Assembly: GCA_938091985.1 (NCBI GenBank) | Contig: CALKOE010000027.1 | Location: 1 to 6,560 of the forward strand | DNA from: an uncultured Acidimicrobiales bacterium | GTDB taxonomy: Bacteria; Actinomycetota; Acidimicrobiia; Acidimicrobiales; Aldehydirespiratoraceae | DNA: 6,560 bases | Reading direction: 5' to 3' | In this document: piece after piece, positions 1 to 6,499 of the stretch | How positions within the stretch are numbered: the first letter of the stretch is position 1 | How the letters are laid out: each line of letters starts with the position of its first letter | The notes under the pieces: model-generated | The model's database searches: none | What the model saw: only the letters and a program-made list of their open reading frames with translations | What the model was told of the DNA's origin: nothing | Made by a program: the position numbers and the translations under genes

Positions 1-802
1 CGAGTCCGACGCGGTGCGACCGGTCGAGCATGTGACCGTTGCCGACCGACTCGAGCGCAGCGACCGCGCCACGGCGCACGAGTGCTGGGCCGTCACCAAA
101 CCAGGGAATCGAGCCCTGGGCGGCCAGGCCGGGCCGGACCACCTGCTGCTCGAACGGTTCGAGCGACCATTGGCCGTCCGGGTCGTGTTCGAAGGAGGTC
201 GGGTCGGCCTCCTCGATCCCGACCTGGATCACCGCCACGTCCGGCGATGAACAGCGAGGGGCGCACACCGACACCAGATCGGGCATGGGGAGGTCGCCGG
301 AGCGCATGAGCAGCACCCAGCTGGTCCCTGTCGAAACAACAGCCTCGTCGAATGAAACCGAAGGCTCGACAACAGTCGCATCGAATCGCTCTGCGATCGT
401 GCGAAGCCAACGTGACCCCTGACGGTCGACCACGATCACCCGGTCGACACCGGACACGCGACGCATTGCAACCAGAGTCGTGCGGAGTTCGTCGATCGAC
501 GTCCCGGTGGCGTCGATAACGGCGGCCAAGTCAGGGAATGGTGCGTCGGGCGATGCCACGACCTCGATTGGACCGTGATGAGCCGACCGAGCCCGGGCGG
601 CAAAGACGCCGACGGCCAAGACCTCCGCGATGAGCAGGAGCCCGCCGGCGAGTGCATCCGCGCCGGACAGTGTGAACGCCGCTCGCCAGACGACGTAGAC
701 GACCGACCACCCAAGGGCGACTCGAGCCCAGCGCGCGATGGTCTCGTGCTTTGTCGTGGAGGTTCGGGCGAACGGATCCACCCCGGCTGTCTCCGCAGAC
801 AT
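1..802 (-). CDS. Membrane-anchored family 2 glycosyltransferase-like protein (cellulose-synthase type), N-terminal part, degenerate motifs
   Basis: The minus-strand frame is open from an ATG at 802 to the left edge, giving 267 residues with the C-terminus missing. The start is backed by AGGAG at 810-814, seven bases upstream. Two hydrophobic segments (about residues 25-44 and 49-70) precede a cytosolic domain, the order found in BcsA-like processive glycosyltransferases. The spacing of IDELRTTLVAMRR (103-115), VIVVDRQGS (122-130), WVLLMRSGDLPMPDL (162-176), VAVIQVG (189-195) and WFGDGPALVRRGAV (234-247) follows that fold. However, the usual DDG after the second strand is DRQ, the KAGNLN donor loop is absent (VSFDEAV instead), and the DAD metal site reads RSGD. 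The TED and QxxRW motifs would lie outside the window. Inference: either a divergent enzyme or a catalytically dead homologue with a scaffold or partner role. Family membership rests on my recognition of motif spacing, not on a search. The gene lies on the same strand as csp but behind its terminator. Confidence 0.72.
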   Translation of the reverse strand, partial: MSAETAGVDPFARTSTTKHETIARWARVALGWSVVYVVWRAAFTLSGADALAGGLLLIAEVLAVGVFAARARSAHHGPIEVVASPDAPFPDLAAVIDATGTSIDELRTTLVAMRRVSGVDRVIVVDRQGSRWLRTIAERFDATVVEPSVSFDEAVVSTGTSWVLLMRSGDLPMPDLVSVCAPRCSSPDVAVIQVGIEEADPTSFEHDPDGQWSLEPFEQQVVRPGLAAQGSIPWFGDGPALVRRGAVAALESVGNGHMLDRSHRVGL

Positions 803-809
803 CTGTCGG

Positions 810-814
810 CTCCT
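810..814 (-). promoter_or_regulatory. Shine-Dalgarno of the glycosyltransferase-like gene
   Basis: AGGAG on the minus strand lies seven bases before the ATG at 802-800. It fixes the start of a gene whose frame is open at the left edge. Confidence 0.65.
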
Positions 815-874
815 GCACTCGCGGTCGACGTTCCCGTCGGTGGCAAAGCGAAGAAGTCAAGAAAACGAGAACGA

Positions 875-920
875 CACCCCACGAAGGGGTGCCGTCGACG
901 CGTCCTTCAGAGAAGGGACG
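875..920 (-). terminator. Double hairpin 3' of csp, probable rho-independent terminator
   Basis: Two inverted repeats sit in the gap after the csp stop (930). The proximal one (901-920) pairs CGTCC/TTC with GAA/GGACG around a three-base loop, with one bulged G. The distal one (875-891) pairs CACCCC with GGGGTG around a five-base loop, TTCGT on the minus strand. On the minus strand the distal stem is followed within a few bases by a T-rich run containing GTTTTCTT (about 859-866). Stem plus T-rich tail is the intrinsic-terminator pattern, and the position 10-55 bases after csp suits it. It would separate csp transcription from the downstream glycosyltransferase-like gene. Folding energy was not computed. 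Confidence 0.6.
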
Positions 921-929
921 AGGGGGTAG

Positions 930-1130
930 TCAGATGGCCTTTACGCCAAGGGCTTCGTCGCCCTTGCGGCCAGGACCGACCTCGAATTCGACCTTCTGGC
1001 CTTCTTCGAGCGTCCGGAATCCTGAACCGTCGATATTGGAGAAGTGCACGAACACGTCGTCACCGTCGTCGCGGGCGATGAATCCGTAACCCTTCTCGTT
1101 GTTGAAGAATTTCACTGTGCCCGTCGGCAT
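930..1130 (-). CDS. Cold-shock domain protein (CspA family)
   Basis: This is a 66-residue single-domain protein, the usual size for bacterial cold-shock proteins. These are cytoplasmic five-stranded beta barrels that bind single-stranded RNA and DNA and melt mRNA structure. The N-terminus [14 protein letters not shown] (4-17) carries RNP1 (KGYGFI, 13-18), and VFVHFS (26-31) is RNP2; the surface aromatics F8, F9, Y15, F17, F27, H29 and F30 are all present. The C-terminal part ([16 protein letters not shown], 45-60, then LGVKAI) is the standard last two strands. The ATG at 1130 has a strong AAAGGAG (1138-1144) seven bases upstream. The gene is monocistronic in appearance: a double hairpin follows it and the upstream neighbour is divergent. 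The 5' leader within the 127-base gap is too short to hold a long E. coli cspA-type thermosensor. Whether it is cold-induced or constitutive cannot be told. Confidence 0.96.
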   Translation of the reverse strand: MPTGTVKFFNNEKGYGFIARDDGDDVFVHFSNIDGSGFRTLEEGQKVEFEVGPGRKGDEALGVKAI

Positions 1131-1180
1131 TTGGGCACTCCTTTCGATACCGCCTGTCCCAAAGCGAGACCGGGTTTCCC

Positions 1181-1186
1181 AGATTA
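1181..1186 (-). promoter_or_regulatory. Candidate -10 element of the csp promoter
   Basis: The minus strand reads TAATCT, matching the actinobacterial TANNNT -10 pattern, and would place the transcript start roughly 40-45 bases before the csp ATG. No convincing -35 lies 16-18 bases upstream. The rest of the 127-base divergent gap (1131-1257), which must also serve the plus-strand carboxylase operon, shows nothing I can assign. Confidence 0.3.
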
Positions 1187-1257
1187 GAGAACGCGAAAGC
1201 GGAATCGGCGTCGGGTCGCATTGGAGCCGATTGCGTGGCTCCGCGAGACTCCGACCG

Positions 1258-3081
1258 ATGACATCGCTCGAAGCCCTGGCTCCCACCGACTGCACGGTCG
1301 TGCAGGTCAGCGTCGCCGTGGGCGAGGAAGTTGCTGCCGGCGCAGTGCTCGTCGTGGTCGAGGTGATGAAGATCGAACAACTCGTGACCGCGCCCGAGAG
1401 CGGGGTTGTCGCGTCGCTCGTCGTGTCGGTCGGCGACGTGCTCACCCGAGGCCAGCCGGTGGCAACGATCACTCCCGGCGAGATCTCGGCGACGACTTCC
1501 ACGCCGGGCGAGCCCACCAGACCCGCGGGCGAACGCGCCGACCTCGCGGAAGTGATCGCGCGTCGTGCGCTGCTCGCCGATGCGGCACGGCCCGAAGCCG
1601 TCGCGAAGGTCCACGGCCGCGGACGTCGAACAGCCCGTGAGAATCTCGCTGACCTCGTCGACAACGAGAGCTTCGAGGAGTACGGCTCGTTCATGTACGC
1701 GGCCCAGACGGCCCGTCGCTCTCGCGAAGACCTGATCGCCAACACCCCTGGCGACGGAATCATCGGCGGCATCGGACGAATCAACGGCGACCGCTTCCCC
1801 GATGAGACCAGCCGCTGCGCGGTGATGTCCTACGACTACACCGTGCTGGCCGGCACGCAGGGCTACCGCGGACATCAGAAGAAGGATCGACTGTTCGAGA
1901 TCTGTGAGCGGCTCCGACTTCCGCTCGTGCTCTTCGCCGAAGGTGGCGGAGGTCGACCGGGCGACACCGACGTTCCGACCATTGCGGGGCTCAACGTGCC
2001 TTCGTTCGCGGCGATTTCTCGACTTTCCGGGCTCGTCCCCAGCGTTGCCGTCGTTTCGGGCCGATGCTTCGCCGGCAATGCCGCTCTCGCCGGGGTGTGC
2101 GACGTGATCATCGCCACACCCGATGCGAACCTCGGCATGGCCGGCCCGGCGATGATCGAGGGAGGTGGCCTCGGCGTGTTCGCGCCAGAGGACATCGGCC
2201 CGGTCGAGGTCCAGACAGCCAACGGTGTGATCGACATCCTGGTCGACGACGACGCCGCTGCTGTGAGCGCCGTCAAGCACTACCTGTCGTTCTTCCAGGG
2301 CCCGGTGGCCGAGTGGAGCTGCGCCGACCAGGCCGCGTTGCGCGACGCAATCCCCGAGAATCGCAAGCGGGCATACGACGTGCGCGAAGTCATTCGGGTG
2401 CTCGCCGACACCGACTCTCCGCTCGAGCTGCGCCCGACATTCGGCGAAGGCATCATCACGTCGCTGGCACGGCTGGAGGGGCGCCCGATCGGCATCATCG
2501 CCAACAACTCGCTACACCTGGGCGGCGCTATCGACGCAAATGGCGCCGACAAGGCGGCGCGGTTCATGCAGCTCTGCGACGGACACGGCATCCCCATCCT
2601 GTTCCTCTGCGACACGCCGGGATTCATGGTCGGTCCCGAGGCCGAGAAGGAGGCGCAGGTGCGCCGCTTCGGTCGGATGTTCGTGGTCGGCGCAAGCCTC
2701 ACCGTGCCGTTCGCAACCGTCGTGTTGCGCAAGGCGGTCGGACTCGGTGCGCAGGCCATGGCCGGCGGAAGCTTCCACACTCCGCTGGTCACGCTTTCCT
2801 GGCCGACTGGCGAGGTCAGCGGCATGGGCATCGAAGGAGCGGTCACCCTCGGCGCCCGCCGTGAGCTCGAAGCCATCGACGACGCCGACGAGCGCGCTGC
2901 CGCCTACGACGCCCGGGTCGAGGCGATGTACGAACGGTCGAAGGCCCTCAACGCTGCGGCGCACCACGAGTTCGACGACGTCATCGATCCAGCCGAGACT
3001 CGTCGCCGTATCGTCAACCTCCTCCGTAGCGCGCCGATCGATCCGAATCGTGCGCCCCGCCCCCACATCGACACCTGGTGA
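1258..3081 (+). CDS. Biotinyl-domain/carboxyltransferase fusion subunit of a biotin-dependent acyl-CoA carboxylase
   Basis: This 607-residue protein begins with a biotinyl (BCCP) domain, about residues 2-72, whose biotin-accepting lysine should be K38 in EVMKIE (35-40; canonical EAMKM). A Pro/Thr/Ala-rich linker (about 74-94) leads to a full carboxyltransferase with both crotonase-like halves. The N-half holds GGGGRPGD (229-236) and [12 protein letters not shown] (268-279). The C-half holds [16 protein letters not shown] (422-437), [12 protein letters not shown] (452-463) and [14 protein letters not shown] (490-503). Known family chemistry: carboxybiotin delivers CO2 to the alpha or gamma carbon of an acyl-CoA. 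Most stand-alone CT beta subunits are about 510-550 residues without a biotinyl domain; here it is fused N-terminally, as if a BC-BCCP-CT long-chain carboxylase had lost or split off its biotin carboxylase. No BC gene is visible. The start at 1258 puts the biotinyl fold directly at the N-terminus, but no good Shine-Dalgarno precedes it, so initiation could be leaderless or weak. Substrate unknown. Confidence 0.9.
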   Translation: MTSLEALAPTDCTVVQVSVAVGEEVAAGAVLVVVEVMKIEQLVTAPESGVVASLVVSVGDVLTRGQPVATITPGEISATTSTPGEPTRPAGERADLAEVIARRALLADAARPEAVAKVHGRGRRTARENLADLVDNESFEEYGSFMYAAQTARRSREDLIANTPGDGIIGGIGRINGDRFPDETSRCAVMSYDYTVLAGTQGYRGHQKKDRLFEICERLRLPLVLFAEGGGGRPGDTDVPTIAGLNVPSFAAISRLSGLVPSVAVVSGRCFAGNAALAGVCDVIIATPDANLGMAGPAMIEGGGLGVFAPEDIGPVEVQTANGVIDILVDDDAAAVSAVKHYLSFFQGPVAEWSCADQAALRDAIPENRKRAYDVREVIRVLADTDSPLELRPTFGEGIITSLARLEGRPIGIIANNSLHLGGAIDANGADKAARFMQLCDGHGIPILFLCDTPGFMVGPEAEKEAQVRRFGRMFVVGASLTVPFATVVLRKAVGLGAQAMAGGSFHTPLVTLSWPTGEVSGMGIEGAVTLGARRELEAIDDADERAAAYDARVEAMYERSKALNAAAHHEFDDVIDPAETRRRIVNLLRSAPIDPNRAPRPHIDTW

Positions 3082-3085
3082 TGAC

Positions 3086-4243
3086 ATGGATTTCAGCGTC
3101 AGCGAAGACCACCAACTGATCGAGGATGCGATCTCGGCGATCTGCGCCGAATTCGACGATGACTACTGGTCGCGTCTCGATGAAGCCCACGAGTTCCCGT
3201 GGGACTTCTACAACCGTCTCGCCGAGGGCGGATGGGTGGGCATCGCCATACCGGAGGAGTTCGGTGGCGGTGGACAGGGCATCGCCGAGGCCGCGTTGGT
3301 CCTGCGCACGATCGCCGCGTCCGGCGCGGCCATGAACGGCTGCTCGGCCGTGCACCTCACCATCTTCGGACTCAATCCAGTGCTCATGTTCGGCAACGAC
3401 CGGCTGAAGGAGACCTTCCTGCCTCGCGCGGCGGCGGGCGACCTGCATGTCGCGTTCGGCGTCACCGAAGCCAACGCCGGCACCGACACCTCACAGATCC
3501 AGACCCGCGCAACCCGCGATGGCGACAACTGGCGTATCCGTGGTCAGAAGATCTGGACCACCAAGGCGCTCGAGTCAGAGGTTGTGCTGCTCTTGGCCCG
3601 CACGGGAGAAGCCGACTCCGGCCTCGACGGTCTGAGTCTCTTCCTGGCCGATCTCGATCCGAACCACGTCGACATCCGCCCCATCCCGAAGGCCGGCCGG
3701 AACGCTGTCGCGAGCTGCGAAGTCTTCTACGACGACCTTCCCGTCGAGGGCTGGCGTCTCGTCGGAGAAGAGGGCAAGGGATTTCGCCACATCCTGCATG
3801 GCCTGAACCCCGAACGGATCCTCCTCGCGTCGGAAGCAACCGGTATCGGCGAGGCAGCGCTGCGCCGAGCGGTCGCCTACGCAAACGATCGCGAGGTCTT
3901 CGGACGTCCGATCGGTGCCAATCAGGCCATCTCCCACCCACTCGCCAAGGCTCGAATCGAACTCGCGGCAGCATGGCGCGCGGCCCAAGAGGCGGCCTGG
4001 CGCTACGACAACGATCTTCCCTGCGGCGAACACGCCAACAGCGCGAAGTACCTCGCCGCCGAGGCATCATTCGCAGCTGCTGATGCCGCGGTCCAGACCC
4101 ATGGCGGCATGGGCTACGCCCGCGAGTACCACGTGGAGCGCTACTGGCGGGAGGCCCGGATCCAGCGGCTCGCGCCGGTGAGTCAGGAAATGACACTCAA
4201 CTTCATCGCCCAGAACATCATGGGATTGCCGCGAAGCTACTGA
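3086..4243 (+). CDS. Acyl-CoA dehydrogenase family protein (helix-G glutamate type)
   Basis: This is a 385-residue FAD flavoenzyme of typical family length. It oxidises an acyl-CoA to the trans-2-enoyl-CoA in the cytoplasm, passing electrons to electron-transfer flavoprotein. Visible marks are the N-terminal helical domain, IPEEFGGGG (55-63), the flavin-binding FGVTEANAGTDTSQ (124-137), KIWTTK (155-160), DREVFGRPIGANQAI (268-282) and QTHGGMGYAREYHVERYWREA (337-357). At the C-terminus the common YEGT catalytic motif is replaced by LAPVSQEM (362-369). A glutamate at E243 in LNPERI matches the helix-G position used as base by isovaleryl- and long-chain acyl-CoA dehydrogenases, so activity by that route is inferred. 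The ATG starts four bases after the carboxylase stop, with only a weak GGTGAT before it, implying translational coupling. Pairing with a carboxylase suggests leucine-, isoprenoid- or other branched-acyl breakdown, but the exact substrate is open. Confidence 0.94.
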   Translation: MDFSVSEDHQLIEDAISAICAEFDDDYWSRLDEAHEFPWDFYNRLAEGGWVGIAIPEEFGGGGQGIAEAALVLRTIAASGAAMNGCSAVHLTIFGLNPVLMFGNDRLKETFLPRAAAGDLHVAFGVTEANAGTDTSQIQTRATRDGDNWRIRGQKIWTTKALESEVVLLLARTGEADSGLDGLSLFLADLDPNHVDIRPIPKAGRNAVASCEVFYDDLPVEGWRLVGEEGKGFRHILHGLNPERILLASEATGIGEAALRRAVAYANDREVFGRPIGANQAISHPLAKARIELAAAWRAAQEAAWRYDNDLPCGEHANSAKYLAAEASFAAADAAVQTHGGMGYAREYHVERYWREARIQRLAPVSQEMTLNFIAQNIMGLPRSY

Positions 4244-4270
4244 GCGACCCGGCTCAGAGCGATGCTCTGA
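4240..4270. terminator. Interlocking inverted repeats at the convergent gene ends, possible bidirectional terminator
   Basis: The dehydrogenase stop (4243) and the opposing oxidoreductase stop (4254) are separated by ten bases. Two stems overlap here. CTGAGC (4240-4245) pairs with GCTCAG (4252-4257) around six bases. TCAGAGC (4254-4260) pairs perfectly with GCTCTGA (4264-4270) around GAT. They share 4254-4257, so they are mutually exclusive, and both stop codons lie inside stems. No T-tract follows on either strand, so intrinsic termination is only a possibility. Confidence 0.35.
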
Positions 4271-5186
4271 ATGCGGTGACCATCTCGGCGATTCGTTCCT
4301 CGGCATCTGGGGCGTCGGGCGCCAAACGGAGCATGCAACGGAAGTCCGATGCGCCCGCGGCGGCGAGTGCGCCCACGCCGGCCATCGAGGTCGCAAAGTC
4401 CGCCACGCCGTTGTCGTCGGCAGCGATCGGCAGGTTCGCGACCACTTCGATATCGCTCGGATCGCGACCCTCTGCCTCGACGGCCGCTCGCATCTTCGCG
4501 ATACCGGCAGGAAGGTCGGCGGCATCTGGACCCCAAGGGATCCAGCCCTGTCCGAAGCGGGCGAGTCGTCGCATCGACCGGGCGTTGACAGTGCCGCTCA
4601 CCCAGATGGGGATACCACCCGACTGCACGGGCTTGGGCATCTGGTGAATGCCGTCGAAACTCAGGCGATCCGACGACATCGAGGCTCGCTCATCTCGCCA
4701 CAGCGTCTGAATCACTTCAAGTGTGTGGTCGAGCTGCGCGCCTCGGTCCGCGAAGTCGAGACCCGTTGCCTCATATTCCGCGGCCTGCCAGCCGACGCCC
4801 ACACCGATGTCGAGACGACCCTTGCTGAGCACGTCGATGGTCGACGCCATCTTGGCGAGGACAGCAGGGCGGCGAAGCGCAGCGAGAAGGATGTTGGTGG
4901 TGAAGCGAAGATTGGTCGTGAGCGCGCTGAGGTGGGCGATGGTGGTGAGTGGCTCGAGCCAGTGCCCGTCGGGCCCCGTCGGCTGCTTTCCTCCAGCCGT
5001 GCCCCCGGCCTTCGGATCTCCGTAGGCATCGAGATTCTCGCCGAACGCGACGTGGTCCGAGAGCGCCATGCGGTCGAGGCCTGCCGCGTCGGCGGCCTTG
5101 ACCCGAGCGACGAGATGATCCCAGTTCCCCGGGTCGTCGGCCGAGAAGGTGATCAACGTCATCGAGATCTTGGGCGTGATGGTCAT
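4254..5186 (-). CDS. LLM-class F420-dependent oxidoreductase (luciferase-like TIM barrel)
   Basis: A 310-residue bacterial-luciferase-like protein that in actinobacteria typically uses coenzyme F420 for hydride transfer to or from a small organic substrate in the cytoplasm. Seen in the sequence: LSDHVAFGENLDAYGD (42-57, beta-strand plus cofactor-loop signature), WLEPLTTIAHLSALTTNLRF (76-95), NILLAALRRPAVLAKMAST (98-116), LSKGRLDIGVGVGWQAAEY (120-138) and IPIWVSG (192-198). These motifs and the length match the Rv2161c-like F420 group; FMN use cannot be excluded. The start at 5186 is chosen because GAAGGAA (5191-5197) precedes it and because it forms an ATGA overlap with the upstream DoxX-like stop. 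The frame stays open to an ATG at 5225, but that has no such support. It is the last gene of the three-gene operon, and its stop lies in an inverted repeat shared with the convergent dehydrogenase. Substrate unknown. Confidence 0.93.
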   Translation of the reverse strand: MTITPKISMTLITFSADDPGNWDHLVARVKAADAAGLDRMALSDHVAFGENLDAYGDPKAGGTAGGKQPTGPDGHWLEPLTTIAHLSALTTNLRFTTNILLAALRRPAVLAKMASTIDVLSKGRLDIGVGVGWQAAEYEATGLDFADRGAQLDHTLEVIQTLWRDERASMSSDRLSFDGIHQMPKPVQSGGIPIWVSGTVNARSMRRLARFGQGWIPWGPDAADLPAGIAKMRAAVEAEGRDPSDIEVVANLPIAADDNGVADFATSMAGVGALAAAGASDFRCMLRLAPDAPDAEERIAEMVTAFRASL

Positions 5187-5605
5187 GACGTTCCTTCGGC
5201 CGCCGAGCGGCGAGTGTGGCGCCAAACGAGCGCGGCGAATACGAACTGGAATGGCAGTCGGATCAGGTTGCGAGTGCGCACATTCTCCGCACCTTCGACC
5301 CGCTCCATCTTCCCATCGTCGCCGGGCACCATGTCGATGTCGTTGACGTACATGTCGAGATTGGCCGGAAACACGCCGACCAGGATGCCGAGCAGCCCGA
5401 AGGCCGCAGCGCGGCGGGTGCGACGGGGAAACATGCCGAGCCCGCAGACGATCTCTGCGGCCCCCGAGGCCTGGTTGGCGAACTTCGCGTTGGGGAACCA
5501 GCGCGGCACGATCGCTTCGAAGAAATCGGGACGGGCAAAGTGGGTCACCCCGGCACCGGCGAACATCGCGCCGATCACCCGAGCCGAAGAGTCTGAAGCG
5601 GTCAT
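5183..5605 (-). CDS. DoxX-like small integral membrane protein
   Basis: A 140-residue protein with four predicted membrane segments (about 8-23, 45-60, 65-83 and 114-129). Characteristic motifs are THFARPDFFEAIVPRWFP (21-38) after the first segment, SGAAEIVCGLGMF (47-59), VFPANLDMYVN (78-88) and RLPFQFVFAALVW (116-128). These match the DoxX/DoxD-like superfamily, whose named members are linked to quinone or thiosulfate redox chemistry and, in mycobacteria, to oxidative-stress complexes; most members have no defined function. A charged loop (about 89-113, rich in Asp, Glu and Arg) separates the last two segments and looks longer than in many relatives. The ATG at 5605 overlaps the upstream TGA as ATGA, and its own TGA overlaps the oxidoreductase ATG in the same way, so the three genes are almost certainly co-translated. 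Specific role unknown. Confidence 0.88.
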   Translation of the reverse strand: MTASDSSARVIGAMFAGAGVTHFARPDFFEAIVPRWFPNAKFANQASGAAEIVCGLGMFPRRTRRAAAFGLLGILVGVFPANLDMYVNDIDMVPGDDGKMERVEGAENVRTRNLIRLPFQFVFAALVWRHTRRSAAEGTS

Positions 5606-6438
5606 CGGCCCATCATCGCAAATGCGCCGCCATCGAGCAGCCCCCGGCGAACCGGTTTCAGCAGATCGACAAGACGATGAGTCTCGTCCTCGCCTACCGA
5701 GTCGACCATTGCCTGACAGGCAACGTTGGTTCGGTGCTCGATCTCTTCGCGAAACGCTCGGCCGGCATCGGTGAAGCGCTCCTCGTCATCCACGAGTCCA
5801 CGAGCAGCGAGTCGGGCCACGCCGGCGGCCCACTCGTCTTCGGGCCATTGGCGCGTGGCGACCAATGCGGCTCTTGGCACCTGATCGGTCGCCGCGTGAA
5901 GAATCAGTGCCTCCACGGCATCCACGGGTGCGGTCGTCAACGCAGCGACGTGGACGTCACCGCGCCACTCTCGCAGGATCGTCACTCGCTGCCAGAACCG
6001 CGCCCACGGGTCGTCAGGCTCTGTCACCGAGCGGTTCGCGCCCGCGAGCGCCTTGCCCTCGTAGCCGAGCGGGCGCAGCATCTTGCCGGCCAGTTCGGTC
6101 GCCTCTTCGAGATGATCGGCTCCGACTTCCGGGCAGCACCGCGCAAGGACCGCGCTTGCGGCGCGCATGCGCCCGGCTTGGATCGCTGCGGGGTCTGCCG
6201 TCGCCCAGGCTGCCGGGATCACTTCGCGAACCATGTCGGGATTGAAGTTGAAGAACGTGGCGATCACGACCTCGGCCGGGACCGGGCCCATCGGCGCGGC
6301 GCGGCTGGCGAAGTAGTGATGCTCAGGCGCGAGGCCGACCTTGCTGTACTCCTCAGCAGCCTCGGGTGCGAAGTAGATGAACCCGTGCACGATGTTGGTC
6401 ATCGCACCGAGCGAGGCGGCCAATTTGGTTGACGTCAT
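5602..6438 (-). CDS. SCO6745 family protein (SalK-like, winged-helix-type C-terminus)
   Basis: A 278-residue protein of a family common in actinobacteria and rarely characterised. Matching marks are IYFAPEAAEEY (21-31), YFASRAAPMGPV (42-53), FFNFNPDMV (62-70), REWRGDVHVAALT (156-168) and TRQWPEDEWAAGVARLAARG (195-214), then a short beta hairpin and FTDAGRAFREEIE (222-234). The last part resembles a MarR-like winged helix: recognition helix, wing, and DAG-start dimer helix. Some members are named SalK after a salinomycin-cluster protein, and DNA binding has not been shown for the family to my knowledge. The start at 6438 is preferred because relatives begin a few residues before the YFAPEA motif. 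In-frame ATGs at 6489 and 6501 remain possible, and none has a clear Shine-Dalgarno. It is the first gene of the operon; its stop overlaps the DoxX-like ATG (ATGA). It could act as a regulator or a ligand-binding accessory of the oxidoreductase (inference). Confidence 0.82.
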   Translation of the reverse strand: MTSTKLAASLGAMTNIVHGFIYFAPEAAEEYSKVGLAPEHHYFASRAAPMGPVPAEVVIATFFNFNPDMVREVIPAAWATADPAAIQAGRMRAASAVLARCCPEVGADHLEEATELAGKMLRPLGYEGKALAGANRSVTEPDDPWARFWQRVTILREWRGDVHVAALTTAPVDAVEALILHAATDQVPRAALVATRQWPEDEWAAGVARLAARGLVDDEERFTDAGRAFREEIEHRTNVACQAMVDSVGEDETHRLVDLLKPVRRGLLDGGAFAMMGR

Positions 6439-6499
6439 GGCGGCACCGTAGATCGGAATCGGCCGCCAACCCCGATCCACATCCGCCATGATGTGCGCC

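Noticed and set aside
855..860. TTGACT on the minus strand as a -35 for the glycosyltransferase-like gene
   Set aside because: A good -35 match, but no TANNNT-like -10 lies 16-19 bases downstream, and it falls in the T-rich terminator tail.
436..882. Minus-strand frame of 148 codons overlapping the glycosyltransferase-like gene
   Set aside because: A different frame from the one with membrane segments and GT2 spacing; Arg/Ser/Pro-rich product, and it would run through the csp terminator.
893..900. Palindrome CGTCGACG between the two hairpins
   Set aside because: An eight-base palindrome is expected often in GC-rich DNA and has no second copy or spacing that would suggest an operator.
1099..1257. 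Extension of the carboxylase frame to an upstream ATG at 1099
   Set aside because: It would overlap the csp start on the other strand and add 53 residues unlike any biotinyl domain; the fold begins right after the ATG at 1258.
1060..2280. Long minus-strand frame (406 codons) opposite the carboxylase gene
   Set aside because: The plus-strand frame encodes clear biotinyl and carboxyltransferase motifs; the antisense product is Arg/Asp/His-rich without a recognisable domain, as expected from GC-rich shadow frames.
2540..3085. Upstream extension of the acyl-CoA dehydrogenase frame
   Set aside because: It lies wholly inside the carboxylase gene in another frame; the family N-terminus begins at the ATG at 3086.
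3081..3119. ATG at 3081 overlapping the carboxylase TGA
   Set aside because: It is out of frame with the dehydrogenase and reaches a stop after 12 codons.
5187..5225. Earlier ATG (5225) for the LLM oxidoreductase
   Set aside because: The extra 13 residues are encoded within the DoxX-like C-terminus and have no Shine-Dalgarno, whereas 5186 has GAAGGAA and an ATGA overlap.
4644..5774. Plus-strand frame (376 codons) opposite the LLM oxidoreductase and DoxX-like genes
   Set aside because: It crosses two well-supported minus-strand genes and their overlap, and its product shows no domain; a shadow frame.
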